Program-made: the position numbers and the translations under genes
Assembly (NCBI GenBank): GCA_003864495.1
Contig: ML133442.1
Location: 430,731-494,730 of the forward strand
Length of the DNA: 64,000 nucleotides
DNA from: Nemopilema nomurai
Lineage: Eukaryota > Cnidaria > Scyphozoa > Rhizostomeae > Rhizostomatidae
Direction of reading: 5' to 3'
Shown here: piece after piece, positions 53,741 to 64,000 of the stretch
Layout: each line of letters begins with the position of its first letter
Numbering within the stretch: position 1 is the stretch's first letter
The notes under the pieces: generated by a model
Database searches by the model: none
Told to the model about the DNA's origin: nothing
The model's input: only the letters and a program-made list of their open reading frames with translations

Positions 53741-55030
53741 CTAATAGAATTGCTCCACATATTTGTGGTACAAGTGAAGATACTCTTCATGTTCTTTCTC
53801 TGTCATTCTCTCCATTATCGTTGGATCATTCAAAATTCTGGAAATAGGAATGCTCTCTGAGCCAACTGTCACTGTAATTTCATCATGTTCATCGCCATGG
53901 TCATCACCATCACTCAGCACTGCTTCAACAACATTTCTACCTCCAGTGTGCAGACCTGGCTTCAGAGTAAGTGATGATGACACAGGAACCTCACTTGGCT
54001 CTGAATCAGGCTCGGAATCTTCACTATCGCTCTTCTTACCACCATCTTTATCCATCTTTGGCTTTTTGGCAACACTTTCATGTGCTAGCAAATCTGACAG
54101 AATATCCTTATCCCCAATTTGTTTGCTTTCCCTTTTTGATTGTTTTTTATCAAAAGTTTCTACATTGACTTGCTCCTCTGGACTATTTTCATATACAGTG
54201 CTCTGAGCCATCCAAACAGGCAGCTTTTTCACAGCTGTCTTACTGACCTCCTTTCCTTCCTCGCTACCAACATTGACACTAATGCTCTGGTCATACAAGT
54301 CAATAGCTTTCTTATCATTCGACCAGCCACCTTTGTTTGAACTTGAGTTGCTTCTGTTGGCAGCAACTTTGAGTTCCACAGTTGTAGGTTCCGGCTCTAG
54401 CACCTCTGGTGCTAAGTTTATATTCTCACAGGCCCTGAGCAGGTTGAAGATTGGTTCCATCTGCTCATTAAATAAGGCTAATGATGATTTCTTCACAGAT
54501 CTGTTTTTATCAGCAGTGGCATCCTCTTCGACATCACCATTACAAAATGTGCATTTAAGCATCCCAGTTGTCAGATCAAGCAGACGATCCACTTCAAGAT
54601 CCTGGTATTTGTTTTCACACAGTGTACAAGTAAATGATGGACGGTTTTTTGCTTGCTGTTCTTCGATTTCTAACTTCTTTCTGATGTGATCCAGCTTGTA
54701 CTTGACAACATTAACAAAAACTTTGTAATTAATAAAGTAAAAGTTGTATACATTAAATGTCCCAGTATCTGGCTGTTTTTCTTTGTGTACCCTTTGTTTA
54801 ACCAACTTATCAGATCTCAATCGTGCTAAGGCCTGTCTCAACTGTCTCTTGTCAAAATTTAGCCGCTCTAGAAGACTCTCTTCGTCAACACAAGGCACAA
54901 CAGCCAGAAGACATATTATAGCAATGTGCTCAGCTTCATAGAAACCATATGCTGTCATCTTTGCTAGTCTTTTAAGGATAGGCGGTACCTCTGTAAGCAA
55001 CTCGGGCTCTTCTAATAGCGCTTGGTTCAT
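53741..55030 (-). CDS. GTF2E1: General transcription factor IIE subunit 1 (TFIIE-alpha)
   Basis: A single uninterrupted frame of 429 residues (human 439). TFIIE-alpha recruits TFIIH to the RNA polymerase II pre-initiation complex. The N-terminal winged helix (about 12-120) holds EAEHIAIICLL and KRQLRQALARLRSDKLV. The zinc ribbon uses Cys135, Cys138, Cys160 and Cys163 (CTLC and CTFC). A variable charged linker includes the acidic serine-rich run SDSEDSEPDSEPSE, which in other animals contacts TFIIH p62. The conserved C-terminal segment is ILNDPTIMERMTEKEHEEY. The first ATG is at 55030; two codons upstream the frame has TTG, not ATG. The gene is intronless while its neighbours are not. It is undisrupted and has the usual length, so it does not look like a dead retrocopy. 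It is divergent from DNAJB13. Confidence 0.97.
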   Translation of the reverse strand: MNQALLEEPELLTEVPPILKRLAKMTAYGFYEAEHIAIICLLAVVPCVDEESLLERLNFDKRQLRQALARLRSDKLVKQRVHKEKQPDTGTFNVYNFYFINYKVFVNVVKYKLDHIRKKLEIEEQQAKNRPSFTCTLCENKYQDLEVDRLLDLTTGMLKCTFCNGDVEEDATADKNRSVKKSSLALFNEQMEPIFNLLRACENINLAPEVLEPEPTTVELKVAANRSNSSSNKGGWSNDKKAIDLYDQSISVNVGSEEGKEVSKTAVKKLPVWMAQSTVYENSPEEQVNVETFDKKQSKRESKQIGDKDILSDLLAHESVAKKPKMDKDGGKKSDSEDSEPDSEPSEVPVSSSLTLKPGLHTGGRNVVEAVLSDGDDHGDEHDEITVTVGSESIPISRILNDPTIMERMTEKEHEEYLHLYHKYVEQFY

Positions 55031-55272
55031 CCTCAAAACTTTTTAACCACTTTTTACCCACTTTTTACCAAATACGTTACCCTTCTTTAGGCCTAAATCA
55101 CTGTGAATGGCTGTCACTGCGGAGGAAATTTGTTCTTTGGGAGGCCACTGAGAGTCTTAAACGAGGCTGTCAGTATCCATTGCCATAACAACAAAAAAGT
55201 TGTATTTTGTTATCTTGTCCTACTTAGAGCCTCGAGAACAGCAGATACTGCACGTTAAAATCTTAAGCAAAA
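55031..55272. promoter_or_regulatory. Bidirectional promoter between TFIIE-alpha and DNAJB13
   Basis: Only 242 bp separate the two start codons on opposite strands, so both promoters and 5' UTRs share this interval. Next to the TFIIE-alpha start is a short repeat of ActttttAcc-type units (55038-55070). No TATA box is evident. Confidence 0.75.
55179..55192 (+). promoter_or_regulatory. X-box-like (RFX) motif
   Basis: ATTGCCATAACAAC resembles the RFX X-box GTTGCCATGGCAAC: the left half is five of six, the spacer AT is exact, and the right half is four of six. It ends 80 bp before the DNAJB13 start codon, a usual distance for ciliary-gene X-boxes. Binding is inferred from the motif and from the gene's ciliary role. 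Confidence 0.4.
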
Positions 55273-58200
55273 ATGGGTCAAGACTATTACAATGTTCTTG
55301 GAATTACTAGAAGTGCTACGGATGCAGATGTCAAAAAAGCGTAAGTGTTGTTTCCCAAAATGTTTGGAAGATGTTTCGTGGAACAAAACTTCCAGATATA
55401 AGGAGAATGTACGACAATCAATGATAAAGGACAATGAATACAGAATTGCTTGTTGTTTACGGATTTGAAGGTTTTTATCCAAGATGTCACCCTGTAAATA
55501 ATATATTTTTTCCAGATACCGGAAACTTGCTTTGAAATACCATCCCGAGAAAAACACTGATCCGGGTGCTGAGGCAAAGTTTAAGCAAATAGCAGAGGCG
55601 TACGATGCTCTGAGCAATGGTAAACGAGTTACATTCTTACTTTGTTACCTTCCCTAACTTAGGTCCACTTAACCTGTTGTGGTATACCTATCGAAAGATC
55701 TACTGTAAGAAGAATATCAGGTTATGGCAGCTTATCATCTTAAAAGTAGCAATCCACCTTTTTAGCTATCAATACATATCTATCATTTCCTAAATCCTTC
55801 TTAAGAAAATCGTCAAAACTTTTCAAATATAACAAAAGGTTGAAATAAATTGCAGAAAAGCGAAGAGCTGTATACGACCAATTTGGAGAAGAGGGTTTAA
55901 AAGGTGGCATCCCAAACATTGAAGATGGTAAGAAAGGATTGTTGTTACCCGTGCAATCAGTTTTCAGCATTCTTAGATGAAACATATTGAATATTGTTGA
56001 CATTGAGTTGACAAAGTATAGAATTAAAGTTAAAGTAATATTTGTATAGGATATTGTGACATGTTAATTGCATTCTTGAGAACTGCGAAAGTCTATATGG
56101 TATATGAACTTCAAATCATCAAATATGATCCCTTTCAAAAGTGCTATTTACATGAACATCTATACACTTAATACATTTAATGAGCATTTCCCTGCAAATA
56201 GGGAGATTTAAGCTGCTTATTAGGGCAGGGCCTTAAGTGAAATGTGATATTTGAATAAGCAAGTTTTTGATCCTAGTTGTACAACCTTTCTTTAAAAAAG
56301 TTGTTTTAAAAGAAACATAATAATTATTATAAGAGATTAAGTGCTGATAATACCAAGGCTCAGCCAGAAATACCAAAGTTGTCTCATTAGGCAGGCAGTT
56401 GTGTTCCATACAAATACAGCATTTTAAAGACTTTTCTTCTTGGTTTTGCAGAGAATTTCTCAAAAGGCTATATTTTCCATGGTGATCCTGATAAAGTCTT
56501 CAAAGAATTTTTTGGTGGAAATAATCCATTTTCAGGTAGGTTTTATGTGTTTCATGGCAGAAATAAGGCATTAGACACAGAGGAAGTAGAAAAACTTTCT
56601 TCTGTAAGACACCAGAGATTGGCAAAAAGAGGTTATCACAATAAAAGCAAATAAATAAAGCCTTGTGCTAGTCATTATACAAAGATTTCACTCTTCCTAG
56701 AATTTTATCACCCTTTCTAAGCAATATGTTTAAAAAATCTATTAATTATGGCACTTAGCGTGAATTTCTGAGCAACAACTAAACAAGTCTGGTTCCAAAG
56801 TATAATTCTATAAAACATCTAAAATATCTAGTTGAAAGTCATCATCAACATTGTCTTCCTCTATGATGTAAAAAGAAGGAGCAGCTTTGGTGTGTGTGTG
56901 TTTCGAATACAGGCTTCTCCACAAAGGAGGCGTTTATTGAAGAAAATTGAAATAGGGGTCTTATTTGAAAGGGGCATTAATTTGAAGCATTACGGTGGCA
57001 GTTACTTATCAAACTCCTTCATGGTATTACTTTATCAAAGCAGGAACAAACAACTTTTTTTCTAGAGCTTTTTGATGTGAGCCAAAATGAGATAGACAGT
57101 GGCTTTGCTGGCCTTCAAGGCAGAGGCAGGAAAAAGCAAGATCCTCCAATTGAAAGAGAACTCTACCTAACATTAGAAGAAGTTTACAAAGGGTGTACCA
57201 AGAAATTGAAAATATCAAGACGGGTATATCTTAATATGTTTTATTTCTAAGCAAGCTTAAAAACATTGAATGATTCAATTTTGTTTGTACTTTAGTTGTT
57301 CTGTAAAATAGCTCAAGAGGATTTTTCTAGCAAAATAGTTGTGTGGGCTGATGAACTAAAGTTACTTATCTTGAAGTGTTTCATGAAAGTTTAAACCTCA
57401 TTAAATCAATATGTCTCCTTAAATACTGTTGGCCCCAAGCAAGTCTAAAGATGTTGCAACCAACAAACAGATGATCTGCATACCCAGTAGTGAGTGATCT
57501 GTTCTGCATTTTTTGAAAGCTCAAACAGATAGCATTCAAAGCAAGTATGAGATTCCAAAGCATGTTGTCTATTTTGCAACTCTGCTTTTGTTATGTTCTT
57601 GGGAAAGAAGAATATATTGTAGTCTTTAATGGAAGGGATACATATGAAATCTATAATATTCGCACTCCCAAAAGGCTTTTATTTCCTTATCAATGTTTCA
57701 GGGCCGATAAGGCATAAAATAATCTATAAATTTAATGCAGGTGATGAACGAGGATGGCCATACATCAAGTATCAGAGATAAAATCTTGACCATCAATGTC
57801 AAACCTGGGTGGAAACCAGGCACAAAAATAACTTTTGAAAAAGAAGGTGATCAAGGCCCAAATAATATTCCAGGTATGTTGAAAACGCTGAGCAGTTTGC
57901 CACTGATTTTAGAACAACTTCTTTTATCTTTAGGTACCAAACATGTAAGTATTGGAGCTATAATCAACTGAAATTAAATTTTTGCCATTAAGTCTCTATT
58001 TTTATAAATCTAGGTCCAGTTTATGGAAACTTCTCCATGCATGTCAAAATTAAAAAAGACATTTTGCCAAGCCAGTGGATATTCAACAATATTCTTCCAT
58101 TTCAAACAACCTAGTCCTGCATTGAGAAAGCTTGTAAATTTTGTGAGGTGCATGGATATATGGCTTTCTGTATCTTCTATTATTGTGGAATTTGACAAAA

Positions 58201-61200
58201 TAATTAATTGAAAATAAACACGATTTATATTGAGCATAGATATTTAAATGAGAGTTCAATATTTTGCTGAATCAGCTTTATACAAAATTCGGATGATCTA
58301 AAAATACTAGAAATTTTATTTTCACTGTATCAAGTGGTGGGAATTCTACTGTTGATATTAACATCTTTTTATGTATTGTAAATGAAAAGTTCTAAGTTTC
58401 TTTCTGTGAATGAAATAGCTACTTTCTAACTAATGCTATATCCAGCGACTGTTCCCTTCAGTATAAAGAACACAGTTCTACTGACCTTTATTTGAGAAAT
58501 GAATTGCATTTAGAGATATTTTCTTTATCCAAATTTAGCTCGAATATTTAAATACATGAATATTCAGTTTAATGGATTTGTTTGCCCTACACAAAAGTTG
58601 GTCAATTGTAATAGTTCACTTATTGCTCATTACCTGAAGACAAACTATTTAATCTCCAGCCGACATCGTATTCATTGTTAAAGACAAGGAGCACAGATCC
58701 TATCGAAGAGATGGAAATGATATTGTATACACAACAAGCATACCACTTGGCGAGGTACCATAATTTATATTGGGCTGCTAGTTTTGCGATAAATGTTAAT
58801 TATATTTTCAAATTAAAATTTATAATTGATAACGTAAGAATAGTTAAGGGGAATCACAGGATAGTAAGTCAACTTGATACTAAGTTACTCTACTTTCTTG
58901 TGAAGCCTATTTGTTACTTCAAAAACTTTTGCAGTTTAGAAGAATTCTTTCGTATTCTGTTCTATCATTTGGCTCTTCGAAAAATCTCCTAGAGGGGGGT
59001 TCTTCTAAGAATTGCATTTACTCGTTTACGTCTGTACATTTCGTGCAGTATAGAGCCAGTGCGTTTACAAATGCATCTCAAAAGTCTTTTTACCGGTGGG
59101 TAATTTTGTATGACCATTAACACATACTTTTAAGGTCTGTCCGTACTTTTCAGACCTTACTTCAAATGATCTTAGGGATCCCCAATAGCTTGCTAAATAT
59201 AAACAAAATGACGTAAACTTCTAATTTATAGCGGAGTCAACTTTCTTTTTAGACCTTTTATCGTACACTTCTACTTCCCTCGAACTGTTCCTACTTCTAC
59301 TACTAAATACACTTCTACTACTAAATACACCTGTTCCTACAAAAATCCAGATTTTAAAACATATGATTTTTATGGCTTTTCACTTCATTTATTGATCAGC
59401 TCTAGTTCTTCTTAGTTAGTAAACTGGTGATTTGGGTGATTTGGTTCTTTACTTTTTATTGGTGATTACATTTTCTGTTTGAAGGCCCAAATTCACTGGG
59501 AATGTTTCTCTCAGTTGTTCAATTCGTTCGTGGGAAAGAAGCTGTCGTACTTTAAGTCGAAAAAGACAACCTCTACACAGTTAAAGAGAAAACACCGCAT
59601 TGCGGCGTCTTTCAAAAAGCGAGCTTAGTTTTATTCACCAAGAAGGAATAAGATACTCACATAATATTCATGCCAAAAGCAAAGTCCTTTGTACTGTAGC
59701 TTTTCCGACAAAATTAAAAAGAGCTCAGAGATCAGTATAGAGAAGGAATCTTGCAACCTATATGCGAGGGACTTGGAAAGTAGCACGAAGCTAGCTTCTA
59801 TCCTCGCGAGCTTATGTTTTGAAAGATTGCAAGAAGATTAACGGCAGCCTTGCGTACCTTCTTTATCGATACCACAATATACATACACGCTTTTTTTATA
59901 AGGAACCTACCACAAGGCCTAGTTCCAAAAGTTCCTTATTCGTAGACCACAAGTCATCAGATTTTAGTACCAAAAGTTCCTTAAAAGTCCCTTAATTTTC
60001 ACTGCACATCAGTAAGCCTTAACACTTAATAGAGAGAGGGGCGAGATAGACTATGCGGAAACTACTCGACGAAGCACTTGACACACAAATAGCAAACAAT
60101 CTATGCGAATATTGGCTGCAAATGAATGGAACGGGCTTTTTAGCTCTTGATGCTTGAAGTTATAAAGAAATTTCTAATCAAAAAGTTCCTTAGGGATTTC
60201 GTTTTTAGTAGTATAAGTTCTTTATATATTTCGGCCTTCTACATGTAAGTTCCTTATAAAAAAAGCGTGTATCATGTTTCACGCTTGCCAAATCACCTGT
60301 CTTGGGCCTCCTCTTAAGGCTTACACACAAGTATCTTCAAGTGCAAAACATAAGTTATGAGTACAGTAAAGTTGTAAATTTGAATATCACCCAATGCCTT
60401 TATCCGAGTTGTTAGTTTTAGCCCCAATATCCGACATTTCCCAACTTAATTCCCTATTATTTCTCACGTAGTTGTTGCTATATCAATCAGGAGGGTTCCA
60501 TGTACGTAATATAAAAACCATTGGTAGATGAACTATAATTGACAGTTCAGTTGTGACATTAAGTGCCAAAAGCTGCTCCAGTGCTATCCAGTGCTATCCT
60601 GCTGTCATGTCATTCACCCGATAAACAGTGTAAAAGAAGACAAACACCAAAAATATCTGTTTTTTTCTAGGCATTAACCGGCTGCATTGTCGACGTTCCA
60701 ACTCTTGATGGCAGACTGTTGAATATCCCCATCAACGACATTGTAAGGTATGTGAGTCAGTCTCATTGCATAACGAGCATACAGTCACGTTTCCAGCGAC
60801 GTCTTGAATTCAGCGCCAATCGATGATCCCTTATAACCGAGTTTCAAGACGTCGTAGAACTCTTTGCCTCTTAACATCAGACAATTAAAGGACATAACTA
60901 GTTCCAAGAAGGCCTTAAAAATTTTTTTGAACAAGCATTTAACATCTAAGTATATTTTTCATTAAATGTGTAATTTTTAGAAACTTCATTTTAATTCTTA
61001 AGTTATTTGGATTTTATGAAATTTTTATTTCTATTACTTGTACTATAAATTGTAGGCGCTGCAGAGTATTGTACAAATATAGGGGCCCATTATAAAATAA
61101 ATTATATTTTATGTATTATTATTATTACTGTCTGTTGGTCCTTGCGAAAAATATATGATTAAAAAGTTGTTTGGCGATAAGCAATAAGATGAATCCTTGT

Positions 61201-61398
61201 TTCCAGTGCACCGCCAATTAACTTATTAATGCTTTTCCTTTTAGGCCTGGCTACACTAAAACCGTCAAGGGTGAGGGAATGCCTTTGACGAACGATAAAA
61301 CGAGACGCGGGGATCTTGTAATTGCATTCAACATCCAATTTCCCACTCACCTATCCCCAGAACAAAAGGACCTACTTTCAAAAGCACTGAACGTGTGA
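55273..61398 (+). CDS. DNAJB13: DnaJ homolog subfamily B member 13 (axonemal radial-spoke J protein)
   Basis: A type-II J-protein of cilia and flagella; in mammals a radial-spoke component needed for motility. Nine exons: 55273-55340, 55516-55619, 55856-55927, 56452-56535, 57066-57223, 57741-57873, 58660-58754, 60671-60747 and 61245-61398; all borders are GT-AG and phases agree. The product is 314 residues (human 316). The J domain starts [15 protein letters not shown]. The HPD triad that stimulates Hsp70 is HPE here (residues 32-34); human DNAJB13 also lacks HPD. Then follow [18 protein letters not shown], the beta-sandwich domains ([51 protein letters not shown]) and KGEGMPL near the end. 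Intron 7 (1.9 kb) holds a MITE. A poly(A) signal lies 68 bp past the stop. Confidence 0.96.
59883..60272. mobile_element. MITE, 390 bp, perfect 24-bp inverted termini, in DNAJB13 intron 7
   Basis: The left terminus 59883-59906 and the right terminus 60249-60272 are exact inverse complements over 24 bases (core CACGCTTTTTTTATAAGG). Reading the ends as CACGC...GCGTG leaves TA on both sides, the Tc1/mariner-type target duplication. Inside, AAGTTCCTTA and close variants recur at least five times near both ends in one orientation. There is no coding capacity. The perfect ends suggest a recent insertion. Confidence 0.8.
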
Positions 61399-64000
61399 GC
61401 ATTTCATCTCCTTTGCATCATCGTTGTATCCGCTGTTTTCGAAGTTTTTGTAGTTTAATCTCTAGAATAAATGTAAATTTCTCGTGAAATGGTCTAATAA
61501 GAAGTAAGAAAAACAAAAGCATTTCGTCATACTTGGTATTTCTGATTGAACCCAAATGCCGCACGCATTCAAAGTAAAGAGAACGATGCATGGCTTCGGG
61601 ATATTACACCAGCCGTGAAATAACTTCATTGAAGTGTGTAAGCATGAAACTTTAGTTGCCTTTTGATTTTGCTGATTGGCCTCTGGTCAGTAACAAGGCC
61701 GAGATCTCAATTAAGCAGTGTCCGCTTAGTTTAATGACAATGTTTTCCCCCACGAAAATAAACAACGAACAAGGTAAAGGAAAGGAAGAGAAAAAACACC
61801 AGAGAACGACAGCAAGAGTATTACTTGTTGTTCTATAACCTGACCTTTGTTGTTCTAACACTTCACTTGTTGTTCTAAATGTAACGGAGTTCTAAGTGTT
61901 GTTCCAACACTTCTAAGAAAAATTATCAGCAAATGTCTTTGCTTAATTCTAAGTGTTTTTCAATGCAGCCTTACTCATACTGTTAACTAAATCTAATGTT
62001 TACAAGGCGTTTATCAGCCGGGCAAAGGCTATGTAAATAGTCAATGTGAAGTAATCGTTAAATATTTAAGAATAACATCGCAAATAAAATCAAACTTATA
62101 TACAAGGTATATAAAATAAGTATCAAGATTAAGTAAAATGTAGTTGCTAAACGAAAAAATGCTTTGATCGAATTGTTTCTTTACAGAATCAGAATTGTTG
62201 ATAAATGTCCGTAGAGATAAGTCGATAAATGCATTTTGAATACGATGTAGGAATTCAGCTCGACTTGGAATAGAGCCGTTCAACCTTCGGCTGCAAGATT
62301 GCACTCAGTATCCTGTGACACTGAACGCGAAAAAGAAAGGTTCTCATAAGTAATCAATTACCATGTTGAAATGGCTTTGCAAGCTTCTGTGCAACTCTCC
62401 AGAAGACCAGAAAGCCCAACCATTAGGGTGCAAAAGCGTCATACTAAAATGCCATCGAAATGTATTGGAGTTTGCGTAATTCTAATTTACTAACTTTGTA
62501 GTCTTCATTACCAATTGTACTTACTGTCTTGAATGGGGAAAACTAGCCGATTCAATGGAAACTGATAGGGGAAGTATTGCTGCCTTGTGAGATGTATTGA
62601 GTAAGGCATGGCCCACATAGCACAAATCAGATTTCAAAGGCTATGACGTCAGCAATTCAAACAGAACGCCGCATTAAAGTTTTGCACGTGCAGAATTAGA
62701 CAAGCTCCATTTCGAAGTTTGTTGCCATCCAAGCAAACATGTCAAATCCAGGTGCTTGCCTTTAAAGTTCCACATTCACCCCGACGTTTTGTATACTTCA
62801 TGCTCCAATTTTTTCCAACTTGAGACAAGTTCTGAAATTAAATTCAAAATAAACTTTAGTTCACAGCTTGACAAGCTGACGGCAAGAAAAGTGTGAACTT
62901 GGAATATTTACCTGCGTTAAACCTTGGCAAAACTCCCTACTTTGTATTACAATTACAAAAGATTTCCAGATGGTGAATTTACACGAGAACCATTTAGAAT
63001 AAAAATTTGAAAAATATAACATTTTAACTGAATCCCTATTACTTCTTAATGGATACGGAAGTGAATGCCTTGAACTGGAGAAGATGGGTTCTTGTCAAAA
63101 TCTTCTTTTAAGCATTCATTTGCAGAATTCCGAAACTAAATGCACATGTCGTTAACCATTTAGATGTGCTGTGTACGATCAACATTTACTGAAGTATTTT
63201 GATGAAAATCACGACAGGACGCGGCTTTGCAGAAAAAAATTTCGACCAAGCAAGAGAGAATGTGGACAAAGTAGAGAAAAGGAGATGATTAAGTACTTGA
63301 TAGGTGTGATCAGAATGGATATTAGCAGCATTAAATCCCTGCAAAGAACAGATATATCTACTTATCCTGAAATATGTGGGCACTTCGGAACTTCTTTCTT
63401 TGCATATTAAATTTTCATCATAGAATCCGCACGAAACAGCAATAGTGCAATCATTTTTGTCACAACCAACGCAACAAAACAAACTAGGACTATCTGCTTT
63501 GGAAAAACATGTCTGGGCCATCAATGGAACCAAAAACGTCCAAACTTTCATATAAAAAATATACGAAGAAAAGAACGAAAATAACATAATCAATTTTTTA
63601 CAGGTACTTCTTGCAAGAAAGTGGGGGGGGGGGGTCCTGTTACCCAAAGAACATATCTAAAACCAGCCAGTAAAACAGCAGCATGATATGTTGAAGAATT
63701 TCTGCAATTCCTTTCTGGATCCTGCTGTTTAAAAGTATTTCATGTTGGCACACTTGCGACAATTCTTTGACTCGCGTTCACTCATCCCCCTCCCCCCTTC
63801 GAACAATGTTGTCCTGCTGCTAAACGAAGCGTCAGTTTTACACCAAACGTTTCCCCCAGACTGACTAGATGCTATACTTTGTTACCAACATTGTTTTGGG
63901 GGGGGGGGGATTAACAACTAGTTGCGTGTCAAAGAAATGAAAAATGCAAAAACCAGAGAAAAGACTGAGGTGTTCCAAGGACTCTTGGCAGGCATTGTAG
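61399..64000. other. Region downstream of DNAJB13, no gene recognised
   Basis: 2.6 kb to the window edge. It begins with the DNAJB13 3' UTR. Two 12-base G runs lie at 63623-63634 and 63898-63909. Open frames are short and none has family features. Confidence 0.6.
61466..61471 (+). terminator. Candidate polyadenylation signal of DNAJB13
   Basis: AATAAA lies 68 bp after the stop codon, on the coding strand. Position and hexamer are as expected; the cleavage site is not known. Confidence 0.55.

Noticed and set aside
53850..54941. Several plus-strand open frames opposite TFIIE-alpha
   Set aside because: They are antisense shadows of the long, well-conserved TFIIE-alpha frame.
53741..55036. TFIIE-alpha start two codons upstream (MRMNQ)
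   Set aside because: The codon at 55036-55034 is TTG; the first real ATG is at 55030.
58675..58992. 105-codon plus-strand frame over DNAJB13 exon 7
   Set aside because: It is in a different frame from the exon and runs into intron 7.

Overview
This is nuclear DNA of an animal, most likely an anthozoan cnidarian (coral, sea anemone or octocoral). Genes are split by GT-AG introns and sit in AT-rich, repeat-strewn DNA. Four kinds of gene fix the kingdom: a Runt-domain transcription factor, a PEST nuclear protein (PCNP), a TFIIE-alpha and an axonemal DNAJB13. The lineage call rests on a secreted protein of the coral 'uncharacterized skeletal organic matrix protein 5' type. I built the exon models by hand from splice sites, reading frame and protein similarity. 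Start codons and UTRs have no transcript support.

Layout. Positions 607-1461 (minus) hold the first two coding exons of a RUNX gene whose 3' part lies off the left edge. About 29.7 kb follow (1462-31169) with no recognisable gene. That stretch carries minisatellites, two MITE-like elements (one enclosing a tRNA-like sequence), a hairpin and transposon scraps, and is best read as the regulatory domain of the developmental gene. From 31170 to 55030 five genes lie on the minus strand: the SOMP5-like secreted protein (31170-34742), PCNP (36941-38911), a ribosomal oxygenase of the RIOX2/MINA53 type (40755-46751), gamma-glutamyl hydrolase (47328-51063) and single-exon TFIIE-alpha (53741-55030). DNAJB13 (55273-61398, plus) is divergent from TFIIE-alpha across a 242-bp intergenic promoter. 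The last 2.6 kb show no gene.

The genes do not form a pathway. They are ordinary animal housekeeping genes (general transcription, ribosomal hydroxylation, folate turnover, nuclear protein), one ciliary gene, one secreted extracellular protein and one developmental regulator. Points of interest are the RIOX2-like protein, which has lost an iron-ligand histidine and the 2-oxoglutarate lysine; a tRNA-like sequence flanked by terminal inverted repeats; an X-box-like motif in the TFIIE-alpha/DNAJB13 promoter; a group of Runx consensus sites just upstream of the runx gene; and a direct duplication that copies a splice acceptor in the RIOX2-like gene. I found no bacterial-type system, CRISPR array, operon or viral gene.
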